From assembly GCF_018143015.1 (NCBI RefSeq), contig NC_054743.1:37590922-37654921 (forward strand): a DNA stretch of 64,000 bases, read 5' to 3'. A program made the translations under genes and the position numbers. The notes under the pieces were generated by a model, which was given only the letters and a program-made list of their open reading frames with translations, made no database searches and had not been told where the DNA came from. The number at the start of each line of letters is the position of its first letter. Position 1 is the first letter of the stretch. This DNA is from Lytechinus variegatus (taxonomy: Eukaryota > Echinodermata > Echinoidea > Temnopleuroida > Toxopneustidae). Below are positions 38,601 to 51,900 of this stretch, one piece after another.

Positions 38601-41600
38601 AGTTTGCTCTAACACTGTTTTGTTTTAAATCTTATTTTTTCTGTAGGTCAGGTAAGGTGACTCCAGAGGATGTTGCAGAATGTGTTATGGAAGACTTGGA
38701 GAAGACAGAGCAGATGAAACCTAGGATGAGGATGCTTGCAGAGTACGATGTAGAAGAGGTCTATAAGGTTCGTAATGGACAAAGGGCCCCTTTCCTAAAA
38801 CCTGTTATATGAACCAAATTGGCAATAGCAGTTTTAAGCTACTGAAATCATTCAATTTGAATGGCTTATAGTAAACTGGTTATAGAAATTATCCAATTGT
38901 TATAACAAGTCTTCATGATATGTAAGACCCATGATAGAAAATAATATTTTTAGTGGCTAATTTTGTCCACATTGGGGCAATTGCTGATTTCTTTTTAGCT
39001 ATTCCTTTAATTTAAAGGGCTACATTTTGGGTGCAACAAGCAATTATGCCTTTAAAACATTTCTCATTATTCTGCTGTATTGATTTTCTAAACTTTCTTC
39101 ATCATTGTTTGGCAGAGATCTTGGGCCAACTTCAGAAAAGATGGTCACCCCAAAGCATTTGATTTTGGGAAGTTTTATGGGTGATTTATGCAGTCATGAG
39201 GGCAAAATTGCCTGTTGCCCTCATGTACTAGTATCAGTATGTCCTATGCTGATATCATGTGTTGACCCTTACTAAGCCAGGAGGGGGTGGGGGATGCATT
39301 CCTTGCCCTTTCTTGTCTCAATTTTATTGAACTCATAAAACTAGAAGTTGCTCATTATTTTTAACAAGTATTTCTGCTGTAAACTAATTTTTGATAACTT
39401 GCATACACAAATATATCTGTTCAAAGTCAATGGTAGTGAACAGACCTTTTTTCATGGTGCTTTTTTGTGTACTGGATGGGTGTTTCATAAAGCTGTTTGT
39501 AAGTTATGAGCAAATTTATGAATGACTGGTGATCCTTTCTTGTGGTAAATGTCAAATGATATCTATGCCAAATTTACAGTGATGTTGATTAAATGCCTAT
39601 GAAAGGATCACCGATTGTTTGTGAAGTTGCTTATAAATTCAAAGCTTTCTGAAACACCTACTGGGATATATTTCTATGCTTTTACAGATGGCTAAGGAAT
39701 CTACTATTCGTATCAACAACAAGAAACCTCTTTCAATCTTTGATGGGGTTCCAGTTGTCATCAAGGAAGAACTAGCTGTGGTGAGAAGTCAAATCAAACT
39801 TTGCAGTCGAGGCTTCACATTTTAAAGATATTTTTGTGCAACACATCAAATGTGTGTCATTCTTGAAATTAAATTAAAGTTTATTGTATTCAGTGCTTGG
39901 TTTTGACAATTCTTTTCCTTTTCATATTCTATCAAGGGGAATGGGGTTGGTCTTACATGGGTGCCTTTGGGCGGTATTCTGATGATTAAACCAAGGTTTA
40001 ACCCTAGTCTAAACTTAAGTACCACATTTCAATGGAATGCAGGACTTTGTTATTTTTTCCATATTCATGCCAATTATGTATCATGAAATTCATTAACATT
40101 CATGATATTTTAGAATTTTCCTATTCTTTCCATTTCACTAAACTAAATAATTTTTTTGGCATTTTTTTGCAGCAGGATAAGAATGATTTTAATTGGTGAA
40201 TGAGTTGACAACTGGTGCTTCATAAAAGTAAGATAACCCAGGTAGGTGTTTCATAAAGATATTCGTAAGTAAAGAGCGACTTTAAGAACGAGTGGTGATC
40301 CTTGTGGTAAATGGTATTCATCATTAATTATTTAGCGCGTAAGAAAGGTTCACCTGTTGTTCTCAATGTTGATCTGAACGTACAAACAGCTTTATGATTA
40401 ATGAAGCACCCACCAGGTTTGACTAGAACATGACTATAATGATCTTGTTGCCAGGGGATTGACTCAAATTCGCTTCCTCAAATTAAATTTCTTAACTTTT
40501 CTAGAAACCTTACCATCTACGTAGTGGAACCACATTCTTAGGCCGTGACCCCGTGAAGGAGGATTCCACTATAGCGGCTAAGCTTCGCGCCGGTGGTGCT
40601 GTAATCATAGGAATATCAAACATGCATGAAGTCGGACTAGGAGTTATTGGTATGAATATCAGTGCGTAAGTCAAGCTCGTGAAGAGACTCACTTATTTAC
40701 AAAACAATATTTGCAATTCTTTCGTTACATATCGCTTCAACATAATCCATAGTGGGTTTTTTAATAAACTTATTTGGTGAAGTTCAAATTGCAACTGGGC
40801 ACCATTTGATATTAACTTAATCATAACATTATTCTATTTGATTATCTGTTGATGTAAAATAGCAAAACCACTCTACCTTCAAATAAGGTCTATTTCTGTT
40901 TTTATTGTGGAAATGTTGATTAATATGTTTTGAGAATTTATGAATATCAGCTATTCACTCTTACACAGATTTGAGGTCAGTTGTAAATTTCTTAAAGTGA
41001 TATTTTTGATAGTGGCTATATTGGAACAATTAACAAAGAGTTAAGCACCAATGCGTATGGTATCTAACATTTCCTGCAACCTTGTGATGTTAATGACCCA
41101 TTTGTACTTATGTTTACAGGAGCGGTACTGCACGCAATCCTTATAACCCTAACCATTATCCTGGAGGAAGTTCATCAGGGTCAGGGGCCTGTGTAGCTTC
41201 AGGTAGGTACGTCTCTGCTAAAATGTGGTGCGAGAATATGTGATAGAAAGAGCACACGTGAGCTCATGGAAAGGTTGGGTTTCACATCGAAATGTCCATT
41301 GACTGTGTAGGACAAACAGCCAAGCTTTGCACAGCTGATTGGTTCATCGCCTAGATCACTTTCTCATCACTTGGTCACAAAAATCCGCAGAAATATATTC
41401 AAAAGTATCGATACCAATAACGATATCCAGCCATGTTTTAAACACTTGCAATGGTCTTGGCTCGTGATTGGATCATCACAAGTTTCGTTCGAAAATTATC
41501 AAGATTCTGCAGTTTCTTGCATATTCCTTGTCCGCTCTGAAACCTGGAACTCCTTTGACTTTATACACATTGCGATAGATTCTATAAACTCTGACGGATA

Positions 41601-42879
41601 CGATGTGACTTTGGTGCTATTCTGTATGACTTTGAAGGGAAAGCCAGAAGTAATCAAGATACGTTTACCTGTGCGATATTGCTGTGAAAATATATTGTCT
41701 GAAAATGCCTTTCATTATTCAAATAAAATATAGAAAAGTGAAATTCTGTGTCGACTTTGGTACGAGGTGATAGAGAATTGCACACTTGTTTTGATGCCAT
41801 GTTGTGCTCGGCACTGGGATGCTTGCAATGCGCATACTTACTATATATGCATTCATAAATTGGCTTGTGATTGTAGCGGGATATTCATGGATAAATAAAG
41901 TGTATGCCGACTGATGCGGCGAAAGTTATGTTATTCGTGAAGGCTATATTTCGACATGGGCTTTTAAGTGGTAAAGAGAGTGTTTTGAGACGGATGGGCC
42001 ATGTGTTGAGGGAAAACAATGACCCTGTGAAAAGAGCATGGGATATGGAACTTGATGGCATAGAGGAATGGGAAGTCCAAATTTTACAGGATGAATAATA
42101 AAGCAGCAAGGTCTGAACGAGAGGATGCTTTAAGACGGGTCATTCCATGCCAATTCACCCAATGAATGTGCAATTTTGCACCCGACCCTCTCAGAATTCG
42201 TTGTAATTTGGTATACATAAAATTCAACATGGCCCAAGCACAAAACAAAAAAAATTAGTCCAATTGGTCAGTCGGTTCTCGCGCTACGGCCTGCCCTTTT
42301 CTCCTTGTTTTGACAAAAATGGGCGTGACCTTCAACTTTCAATGGCCACTGCGTCGTTATGTGTTGACCAATTTTCATGAAACTGGTACCATTTAATAGG
42401 AAATTCAGAGAGGAATCCAAAACATGCATCAAATAAGGTATTGGAGCAATTTATAAGGTCATGACCTTTGACCTTAACTTTGACCTTGAGTTTGACCCCC
42501 AGACAAATAATTTTTTAACTTGATTTTCGTGTATGTTAATTATTGGTATGATATTGACAAAATATGTTAAAATCAATGATGATATTTTATTTCTTCACCT
42601 TTAAAAACTCTTCCAAAGATACCATGAAATTTCACTCTAGTCCCACATACTGATATTCATGTTAGTAAAGTGTTTACCAGTTACATGATTTCTTCCAATC
42701 TTAAGTTACAGTATGCAAACACATGAAAAGAAATTAAGCTTAATCAGTTCACAAATGAAAGATAAAACATTTATGCTCATGAATAGGTATCTGTTTAGGC
42801 ATTTTAATGTTCAGCAATATATATCATACAGGCGCGTACGCAAGGGGGGGGTTTCGGGGTTCAAACCCCCCCCCTTTTC

Positions 42880-42919
<40 letters not shown>

Positions 42920-45900
42920 GCTTGTCTCCCCAGAGGTCGGACTGGTCAAGGAGTTATCGGGCAAGAGCCTGATAACTCCTTGTCTGGTTACGGACGGTTC
43001 CCCTACCCAATAATGTATATGACAGCAATAATGAACAGAATCTCATGTTTCCGACGAAAAACACAGAAAAAATTTCCGCTCCCTTCGCTCGCTCCATTTT
43101 ATTATATCTTTTATTTCCGCATGTCGCCGACATGATCACGGTATCGCCATTAACAAGGCCATACATGATTATCATGATGCATACTTATGAATACAAGTGA
43201 ACCAAGACAAAGACATACGTTTTCTTACAAAATATGTTTTACCAATATGAAAACCAAAATGACGGAAAACGCTAAAATGTCGGTTAGCTCGCTCCGCTCG
43301 CTCGTAATAATTTATGAAATTCCATAAGTATCTAGTCTCCTGTTCAAGGCCGTATTATGAGTGTTACGAATAGAAGGACATGTAGCATCGACTAATACTT
43401 GATTTACTAACAAACTATTGACAAGAAATGTATGTTTTGACGGGAAAACGCGAAAATTTCGGCTCGCTCACTCCGCTCGCTCGTAATCATTTATGAAATT
43501 TCTTAAGTTTCTAGTCTCTTGATCAAGGCCATATCATGAGACTTACGAGCAGAAGGACATGTATCATCAACTAATATGTAATCATTACCAACCAGCTATT
43601 GCGAAGAATTGTATGTTTTGACGGAAAAACGCAAACATTTCGGCTCGCTTGCTCCGCTCGTTCGTAATTCATGACATTTCTCAAGTTTCTAGTGTTCTGA
43701 TCAAGGCCATATCCAGGCCCGTAGCCAGGGGGGCAGTCGCCCCCCAAAAAAAAACGTCCCCAAAAAGAAAAAAAAAGAAGGGAAAAAAGGAGAGGAGAAA
43801 AGGAAAAGGGAAGGAAGGAAAGGGAAGAAAGGTAGCATTGTGTTTTTTCTATTTATTCTTTATTTTTTCTCAGAAGAGAAACTCCTTCACTCTTCTTGCT
43901 TTAAATTCATATATGAATTTTGCTTCCGCGCTGCGCGCGGTTAAATGACAATATTGAAGTTCTCCATTGTTCCCCCACCTTTTCTCTAACCCTGTTTTTC
44001 CATCTCAGCTATGTGCTTCTTGCCAGTTAAAGTTAAAATTGTATACATTAGGGCATGAATTTGAGTAAGGTTAGGCCGAAGTAAATGTATGAAGTTATCT
44101 TTTTTTTCAATTGATCGCGCAACTTCTGGTCTGGTCGGCTCCGAGCGGGTAAAATTATTTATATATAAGTTTCTGCCGTCACCTCCATAAAGTCAGCTTC
44201 TCCCGCTTTTCAGCTCATTACTATAAACAACCATAATTTGGGGGCAAACAGGTTCCTAATTTAAAAAGAGGAAGGTATGGAATTCGTGTCGTATTAAATA
44301 AAAAAGTACAATATTTTTTTTATCAAATTGCATTAAACTTCATGTCATTTCCCTGTATACATTCATCTCCTGTCCTGTTTTGCGCCCTCAGTTTGAAATT
44401 TTGAATGACACTTAAGTTTCTTTATATTCAAAATGAAGCGCTTCAGGAAAAGTCAAAAAAAATAATCATCCTTTATTACATAGATAATTTCAATAAATCA
44501 CAGAAGTTTCAACTTTATGCGCACTATTTTCCTTGTAATGAAGTTCAATAATCTTAGAAAATAAATTGAATTAGAGACGATTGGGTATTAGAGATATCTA
44601 CATTTGATGAAACGTCCGCCCTTTGAAATTTCAGAGTTTCATTGCTCATCACGGGGAGGAATATCTTCCTCTACCAATCTTCTCCTCTGTTTTGCGAGTT
44701 AAAATATGTATTGATGCTAAATTGTTTGTAATCAAATCTGATCTTTCCAAAGAAAGTTTCAATATATCTTTGAGAATACCCTTTTCTCGGGACCCTTTTT
44801 ATTGCAAGAAAAATTGATAAATCACTTTAGCTTCCGCGCTTCGCGCGGAGTTATTATCATTTTAATTTCCTCCATTGTATACCTCTTTTGTGCGTTTACA
44901 ATCACTTTTGAAAACAAGGTTCAAAATCGCAATATAGTCAACCGAATTGGAGGTACTAGAGACAAGAGAAACGGCTTTTTTTTATTTTAATTTATGAAAC
45001 ACTAAAAGCTTCGCGCTTCGCGCGGGAGGGGGAAACTCCCCCTCCCTGCACCCACCCCCTAGGGAGCGCGCTTCGCGCGCTCTGTAAGTGTTGGCACGCT
45101 TCGCGTGCATTTACCGCCCCCTCCAAAATGAAATCCTGGCTACGCGGTTGGCCATATCATGAGTGCACGATCCGAAGGACATGTAGCATCGACTATGATA
45201 CCAACAAACTATTGACAAAAAGGTTATGTTTTCAACGCAAAAACGAGAACATTTCTGCTCGCTCGCGGGTCATGACCGCACTGTTACATACCCATCCCCA
45301 CTTAGATGTTATTGTCTTATTTGCAGCGCTGAAAAAATAAGAAAAAAAAATCATCACCTCCCCCCCCCCGCTCATCACTTTTTAGAGACTGGGCGGGAGA
45401 TTAAAAAAAAAAAATCAGCTCGAAAACCCCCCCCCTTTCAAAAATCCTGCGTACGCGCCTGATATCATATACATATATATATATATATATTTTGAGGATA
45501 AAAGTGAAGACTTTACTAACATGAATATATATATATCTATGATATTTATTGCCGAACATCAAAATGAATATATATTGCTGAGCATCAAAATGCCTAAACA
45601 GATACCTATTCATGAGCATAAATATTTGATGTTTCATTTGTGAACTGATTAAGCTTAATTTCTTTTCATGTGTTTGCATACTGTAACTTAAGATTGGAAG
45701 AAATCATGTAACTGGTAAACACTTTACTAACATGAATATCAGTGTGTGGGACTAGAGTGAAATTTCATGGTATCTTTGGAAGAGTTTTTAAAGGTGAAGA
45801 AATAAAATATCATCATTGATTTTAACATATTTTGTCAATATCATACCAATAATCAACATACACGAAAATCAAGTTAAAAAATTATTTGTCCGGGGGTCAA

Positions 45901-48900
45901 ACTCAAGGTCAAAGTTAAGGTCAAAGGTCATGACCTGATAAATTGCTCCAATACATTATTTGATGCATGTTTTGGATTCCTCTCTGAATTTCCTATTAAA
46001 TGGTACCAGTTTTGTGAAAATTGGTCAACACGTTACGACGCAATGGCCATTGAAAGTTGAAGGTCACGCCCATTTTTGTCAAAACAAGGAGAAAAGGGCG
46101 GGCCGTAGCGCGAGAACCGACGGACCGATTGGACTAATTTTTTTTGTTTTGTGCTTGGGCCATGTTGAATTTTATGTGTACCAAATTACAACGAATTCTG
46201 AGACGGTCGGGTGCAACCACTGGGTGAATCCAGATGGAATGACCCACTGAGAGAAATGGAAGGAGGGAGTTTCATGGGGCGAGAGTTGTGATAGGGAAAA
46301 TGCTGACTGATATCAGTGATGATGACGTCTGTGAAGTTGCTATTGTGTTCGCCAGCACGATTAGATTGTATATGTATAGTGGGTATGCGGGTTTTTTAAA
46401 CAGGATGGAGAGGCCTTTTCTAATCTCTACTTTCGTTGAAAGAATTTGATAAATTTCTTTGCATGTTATCACTTAATGAACCTGGATTTCATCTTGAAGG
46501 AGGAAATGGCGAAAAGCAGACCCTTGTGTGAAGAGGAGTGCTGTACATGTATGTTCATAGATGACTATCATAAACAATACATACTGTACAATGAAAAATG
46601 AAATAAAATCTAAGTAAACATTGTGATAGGTTGATTTTTTAACCTCCCACATGATTATTTTGTGGTGGTATTAGTATTTAGGTTAGAGGAAGACTCCTGT
46701 TTAGAAAATGTATTAGTATTGAAATTCTATTTCTATTTTTTTTCTGTAGTATACAGTATGTACAAAGATGACAGTAAAAAAATATGATGTAAACTGTTTA
46801 ATGAAAAATTAAATAAAATCTATAAAGTAAATATTGTGACATATATTTTTCTTACAGGCCTTTGCCCCCTCGCCATAGGAACTGATGGGGGAGGTTCGGT
46901 GCGCATTCCTTCTGCGTTATGCGGCATTGTTGGATTGAAGCCAACCTATGGGCGTTGGTCTCGTCACGGAAGTATGCCCCTGTGTCGTACAGTATCTGTA
47001 GCAGGACCCATGACGACATGTGTGCAAGATACAGCTATGCTTTTAGGTAATGATATTTCATGATTCAAAGATAAAATGCTGTTACATTGTGAAGAAACTG
47101 CATGAAAATTGTGATTGTGCCTTTGTTGTACTCATGGTAACTTAGCCACAATAGTTACCATGGTAACAGGGCTCTCAGCAGCCAATCACAATCAAGGTTT
47201 ACATTGTAATTTGTTTTTTCTGTGAAGATTGGGTACAAGCTGTGACATTTCAGCATAGCTTAATACTAATTATACTTTACATTTTAATACTGTTTGCAGG
47301 CGTTACCTATGTATTAAGACCATATACCACCATACATTTTGGTGGAATTTTTTTTGAAGTTATTGAGCAAAACAGTGTGTAATGCTGGTATATGTAGCAT
47401 TGAGATACTTAGAATTGATCAGAAATTGTCACTATGCTTCTCTGGGTCCAGCTACTGTCCACCAAATTTGGTGGACAGTAACAGAGTAACAAGTTTTCTT
47501 TTAAACATAGAACTATGCATTGGAAATTTGAGGTAATTAGTTACCTGACTGAACTAGTAAATGTGCATATTGTATAAAGTTTTTGTCAACCTAATTGCCA
47601 CAATTTGACTTTTAGGACCAAATGTAAATATATACGCGTTAGCCACTTATTCTCTGCCTCCTTTGACTTTGGACAGATAGCTTAATATTTGAATTAGATA
47701 TGACTCTTTGTTGAAAGTGATTAAAGAGGTTTTAAGCAAATATAGATTGGAAGATTGGCATTTTTTCAAATCAAATTTCTGATATTTCATATCCTTTAAA
47801 CTCTTTTTCAGAATATTTAGCCGGTGAGGACCCCGAAGACTCTGCAACATGGCATCAACCGACCTTGAAAATCAATGACCTTCAAACAAAGAGCTTGAGT
47901 GGACTTAAGATTGGCATCGACTGGAAACACTTTCGGGTAGATATCTTACTATTGCTAGATTAAAAAGAAAATCTTCATTTATTCAAATAAACTTTTATTT
48001 TCTTCTATTTTCACAATATATCATTTTTCAATATAAATTATACATCATTATACACAGTCAGTCGGCAAGCCCTCAAAAAGTAGCTTCTTTTATCCTAGTG
48101 ATATTCACGACTAGAGTTTTTTTTCATTGTTATTGAGCTTGGTGCGGACGAAAACGCCTCTTTGTATTTGGTCATTGCTGCTCTAAATATTTACCAAATT
48201 TCATGTTTTTTTATATCTCTATAAAGAAGAAAAGTCATTTATTCAGGTCATGTGTTTGGATTTTTAAAAAGATTGTGTAATACTGTATAGGTGAAACTTT
48301 TGATCTTATGAAAAAAATAATTATTTTCAAGCAACAAAAGGATGTTTTTCCTCTTAATTTCTGTTTGAGCCAAAATTATTTTTTAGATTATGATAAAGCT
48401 GACTGAAGATCTAAGCTTTAATATGATATGATTTTTATAAGAAAGGGGATTTTAGATTGGTCAGCAGCCAGTTTTTCATAGGCCAAGTACATTTAGCAGC
48501 TCAAAAAACACGAATACTGTGCTCTGATTGGTCATAGAGACTACACACCCATGCAAATACCAATGTTCCCCACACTGGGCCTCTGCAAGGTCACACTCAC
48601 CATGTGGTAATCTCTTCGAATTTCCTGCACCTGTTAAACATTATTCAGCCAATCAGAACTCTGTATTTTTATTTACTCAGAAATTTCAGAAATCTCGTCT
48701 TGTATCTTGATGGAAAAAGCTGGCTGCTGACCCATCTACAAGATGCCACATTTTAAGAGTGTCATTGTAAGAAAGTATAGAGTTTGAGCTTTCTGATGAT
48801 ATAAATGTTGTTTGTGCCCAAAACACAAAATTTTGCACAATTTGCAAGTGAAAACAGAGGAAGAAAATTATGTTTGAGCCATCTTTTCAGGCCCAAAATT

Positions 48901-51900
48901 TACTTATCAAAATATTTTATTTAAAAGAAATAACCAATATAAAAGAGTAACATTTACTCTTTCCTATGGTTAAAAAATAATAAGTTTTACTCAAGGAGAA
49001 AGTGATTAAATTATTTGAGAAAAAAAATTCTCACAATTCACAAGATTTTGCAGGGACATGAATCCAGCCTCGAGAGGACCTGGATTATTCTTGCTCATTA
49101 ACATGGGGACTTGCAGACTGACTGTACATCATTTGTCATAAAAGATTTTTTTATAACAGATTTGTTAAGAAAGCAAAAGCTTGTGGTGGTATACTCCAAA
49201 GTATTTATCTTGCTTAGAAATTATTATATTGATCCAAACTCTGTAATAAAGATTCTATTTAAAAATTGAAGAACTTTTAGAGAATGTAACTAAATAATTA
49301 AGAATGGAAGATGTTAATAATGATGTATGGGAATTGCTTGTTATTTTACAATGTGATGCTAAGATCATCAAACATTTTTCTTCCCTTTTACATCTAGGGC
49401 CTGTGACGCAAAGCAATTAATGTTATGGCTGACAATTGCGCATTCATGTAATGATCATTGTAATCTAGTCGTCCTTATGATCAAATGTTAAAGGGTTGTT
49501 CTAGGGGCCATGATGTGTATGAATCATCAGTGTCTTAACCATAAATCTCCCGGGGTATTTTGATTCTTGTCATGAAAAAATATTTTTTATACTTTATAGC
49601 ATTCCTAACAATTGTGAATGAAAAAAATTCTGGTACCATAACCGATTTCTTATGTATTTTATTGTTTTTTTTAATTTCTTAGGTATTTCTTTGTTTGTTA
49701 CTTTTTGTTTTTTATTATTTTTTCTATGGAAATCGTTAAAGACTTAATTCTGATCATAAACAAGGCATAATTGATTAAGTATAATTATTAAAAGTAGAAA
49801 TAAGGATACAATTATAAAATTTGGCTAAATACACAATTTGCATTGGATTTGTACATGAAATCACGTTTATGAGCACTTTTGGGCCTGACATGCACTTATA
49901 TAATGTTGTAACCGCGTACCCGGGTGTCACAAATTTGGTCTAAAAATTTGCGAGAGACTTGAAAGTAAAGTCAGTGAGCGGCAAGGTCAAAAAATTTTGC
50001 AGAGCAGATATATCGCGAAAATTGTCGAGGGGGCCATTATGCCCCCCCCCCCCCCCGGGAGAATTAGGGTTAAAAGGATACTTTGATTTTAACTGGATGT
50101 AAAGAGGGAAAAGTAATTAAGACAGAGAACTTGTTGAAATAGCATAAGGAAATATTCACTATATATTTAGATTAGATTATGTGTTGAACAATGATTAAAT
50201 CATGTGCCTGTCATTTCCTGAATTTCCTTTTACAGGATGCTAATGCAGAGATCGTTGCTGAATGTGAAAAAGGTCAGTATTATACCATAAAACAGATAAT
50301 CCTTGATCAAATTGTTACATCCAGAATTAATTCAATCCTTACTTGTAAAAAATGTTCAAAATTTGTTTAATTCATTTACACTGATTTTTGTGCCTTTCTT
50401 TTTTCACCATGATCATGCATTTTGCAGCCAAGATCGGGGGATGCATACTGACCATAATCTCCCTCCCCAGAAAATTAACAATGAAAATACCCTGAAACTA
50501 TAAGGGTGAAAGGTAAAAGACAGTAGTTACACAATTTTTTCATGAGTAAGTCTTTTAAATCAAGGTTAATTGTTCAGAATATTATCATACATCTAGATCT
50601 GGTACATTAATGTAAATTTATCTTTGTAAAATCATAAAACCTTAGCCCTAAATCGATAATTCTGATGATCGCTAACATAGAAAAGCACATGCGGGACAGT
50701 GTATTAATATTGCTTGGAAAAATACCCCACATTTGATGGAATTCGGTGCTTATTTTGCTAATTTCTCAGCAATTACGCATTTTCCTCCAGAGCCATTTGG
50801 CACATATTTTTGTCTCACCTGCGAAGCAAAGTGAGACTATAGGCGCCGCTTTTCCGACGGCGACGGCGGCGGCGTCAACATCAAATCTTAACCTGAGGTT
50901 AAGTTTTTGAAATGACGTCATAACTTAGAAAGTATATGGACCTAGTTAATAAAACTTGGCCATAAGGTTAATCAAGTATTACTGAACATCCTATTAGAGT
51001 TTCATGTCTCATGATTAAGGTCAAAGGTCATTTAGGGTCAATGAACTTTGGCCGAATCGGAGTATCTGTTGAATTACCATCATAACTTTGAAAGTTTATT
51101 GGTCTAGTTCATTAAACTTGGACATTAGAGTAATCAAGTATCACTGAACATCCTGTGCGCATTTCAGGTCACATGACCAAGGTCAAAGGTCAATGAACTT
51201 TGGCCGAATTGGGTGTATCTGTTGAATTACCATCATAACTTTGAAAGTTTATGGATCTGATTCATGAAACTTGGACATAAGGTTAATCAAGTATTACTGA
51301 ACATCCTATTAGAGTTTCATGTCTCATGATTAAGGTCAAAGGTCATTTAGGGTCAATGAACTTTGGCCGAATCGGAGTATCTGTTGAATTACCATCATAA
51401 CTTTGAAAGTTTATTGGTCTAGTTCATTAAACTTGGACATTAGAGTAATCAAGTATCACTGAACATCCTGTGCGCATTTCAGGTCACATGACCAAGGTCA
51501 AAGGTTAATGAACTTTGGCCGAATTGGGTGTATCTGTTGAATTACCATCATAACTTTGAAAGTTTATGGATCTGATTCATGAAACTTGGCCATAAGGTTA
51601 ATCAAGTATTACTGAACATCCTATTAGAGTTTCATGTCTCATGATTAAGGTCAAAGGTCATTTAGGGTCAATGAACTTTGGCCGAATCGGAGTATCTGTT
51701 GAATTACCATCATAACTTTGAAAGTTTATTGGTCTAGTTCATTAAACTTGGACATTAGAGTAATCAAGTATCACTGAACATCCTGTGCGCATTTCAGGTC
51801 ACATGACCAAGGTCAAAGGTCAATGAACTTTGGCCGAATTGGGTGTATCTGTTGAATTACCATCATAACTTTGAAAGTTTATGGATCTGATTCATGAAAC

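Larger units (their letters stand above)
42137..46245. mobile_element. 4.1-kb inverted-repeat element (outer shell of a nested set), FAAH intron 8
   Basis: Ends GGGTCATTCCATGCC and GGATGGAATGACCC. The arms (42137-42828 and 45462-46245) are mirrored almost base for base, for example GGGCGTGACCTTCAACTTTC on the left and GAAAGTTGAAGGTCACGCCC on the right. Each arm also has one AGGTCAAAGGTCA. The original loop is filled by the element at 42829-45461. No transposase is seen. Confidence 0.8.

Noticed and set aside
42807-43135. Open frames running through the C run and T run
   Set aside because: Homopolymer-driven frames inside a hAT-like non-coding element.
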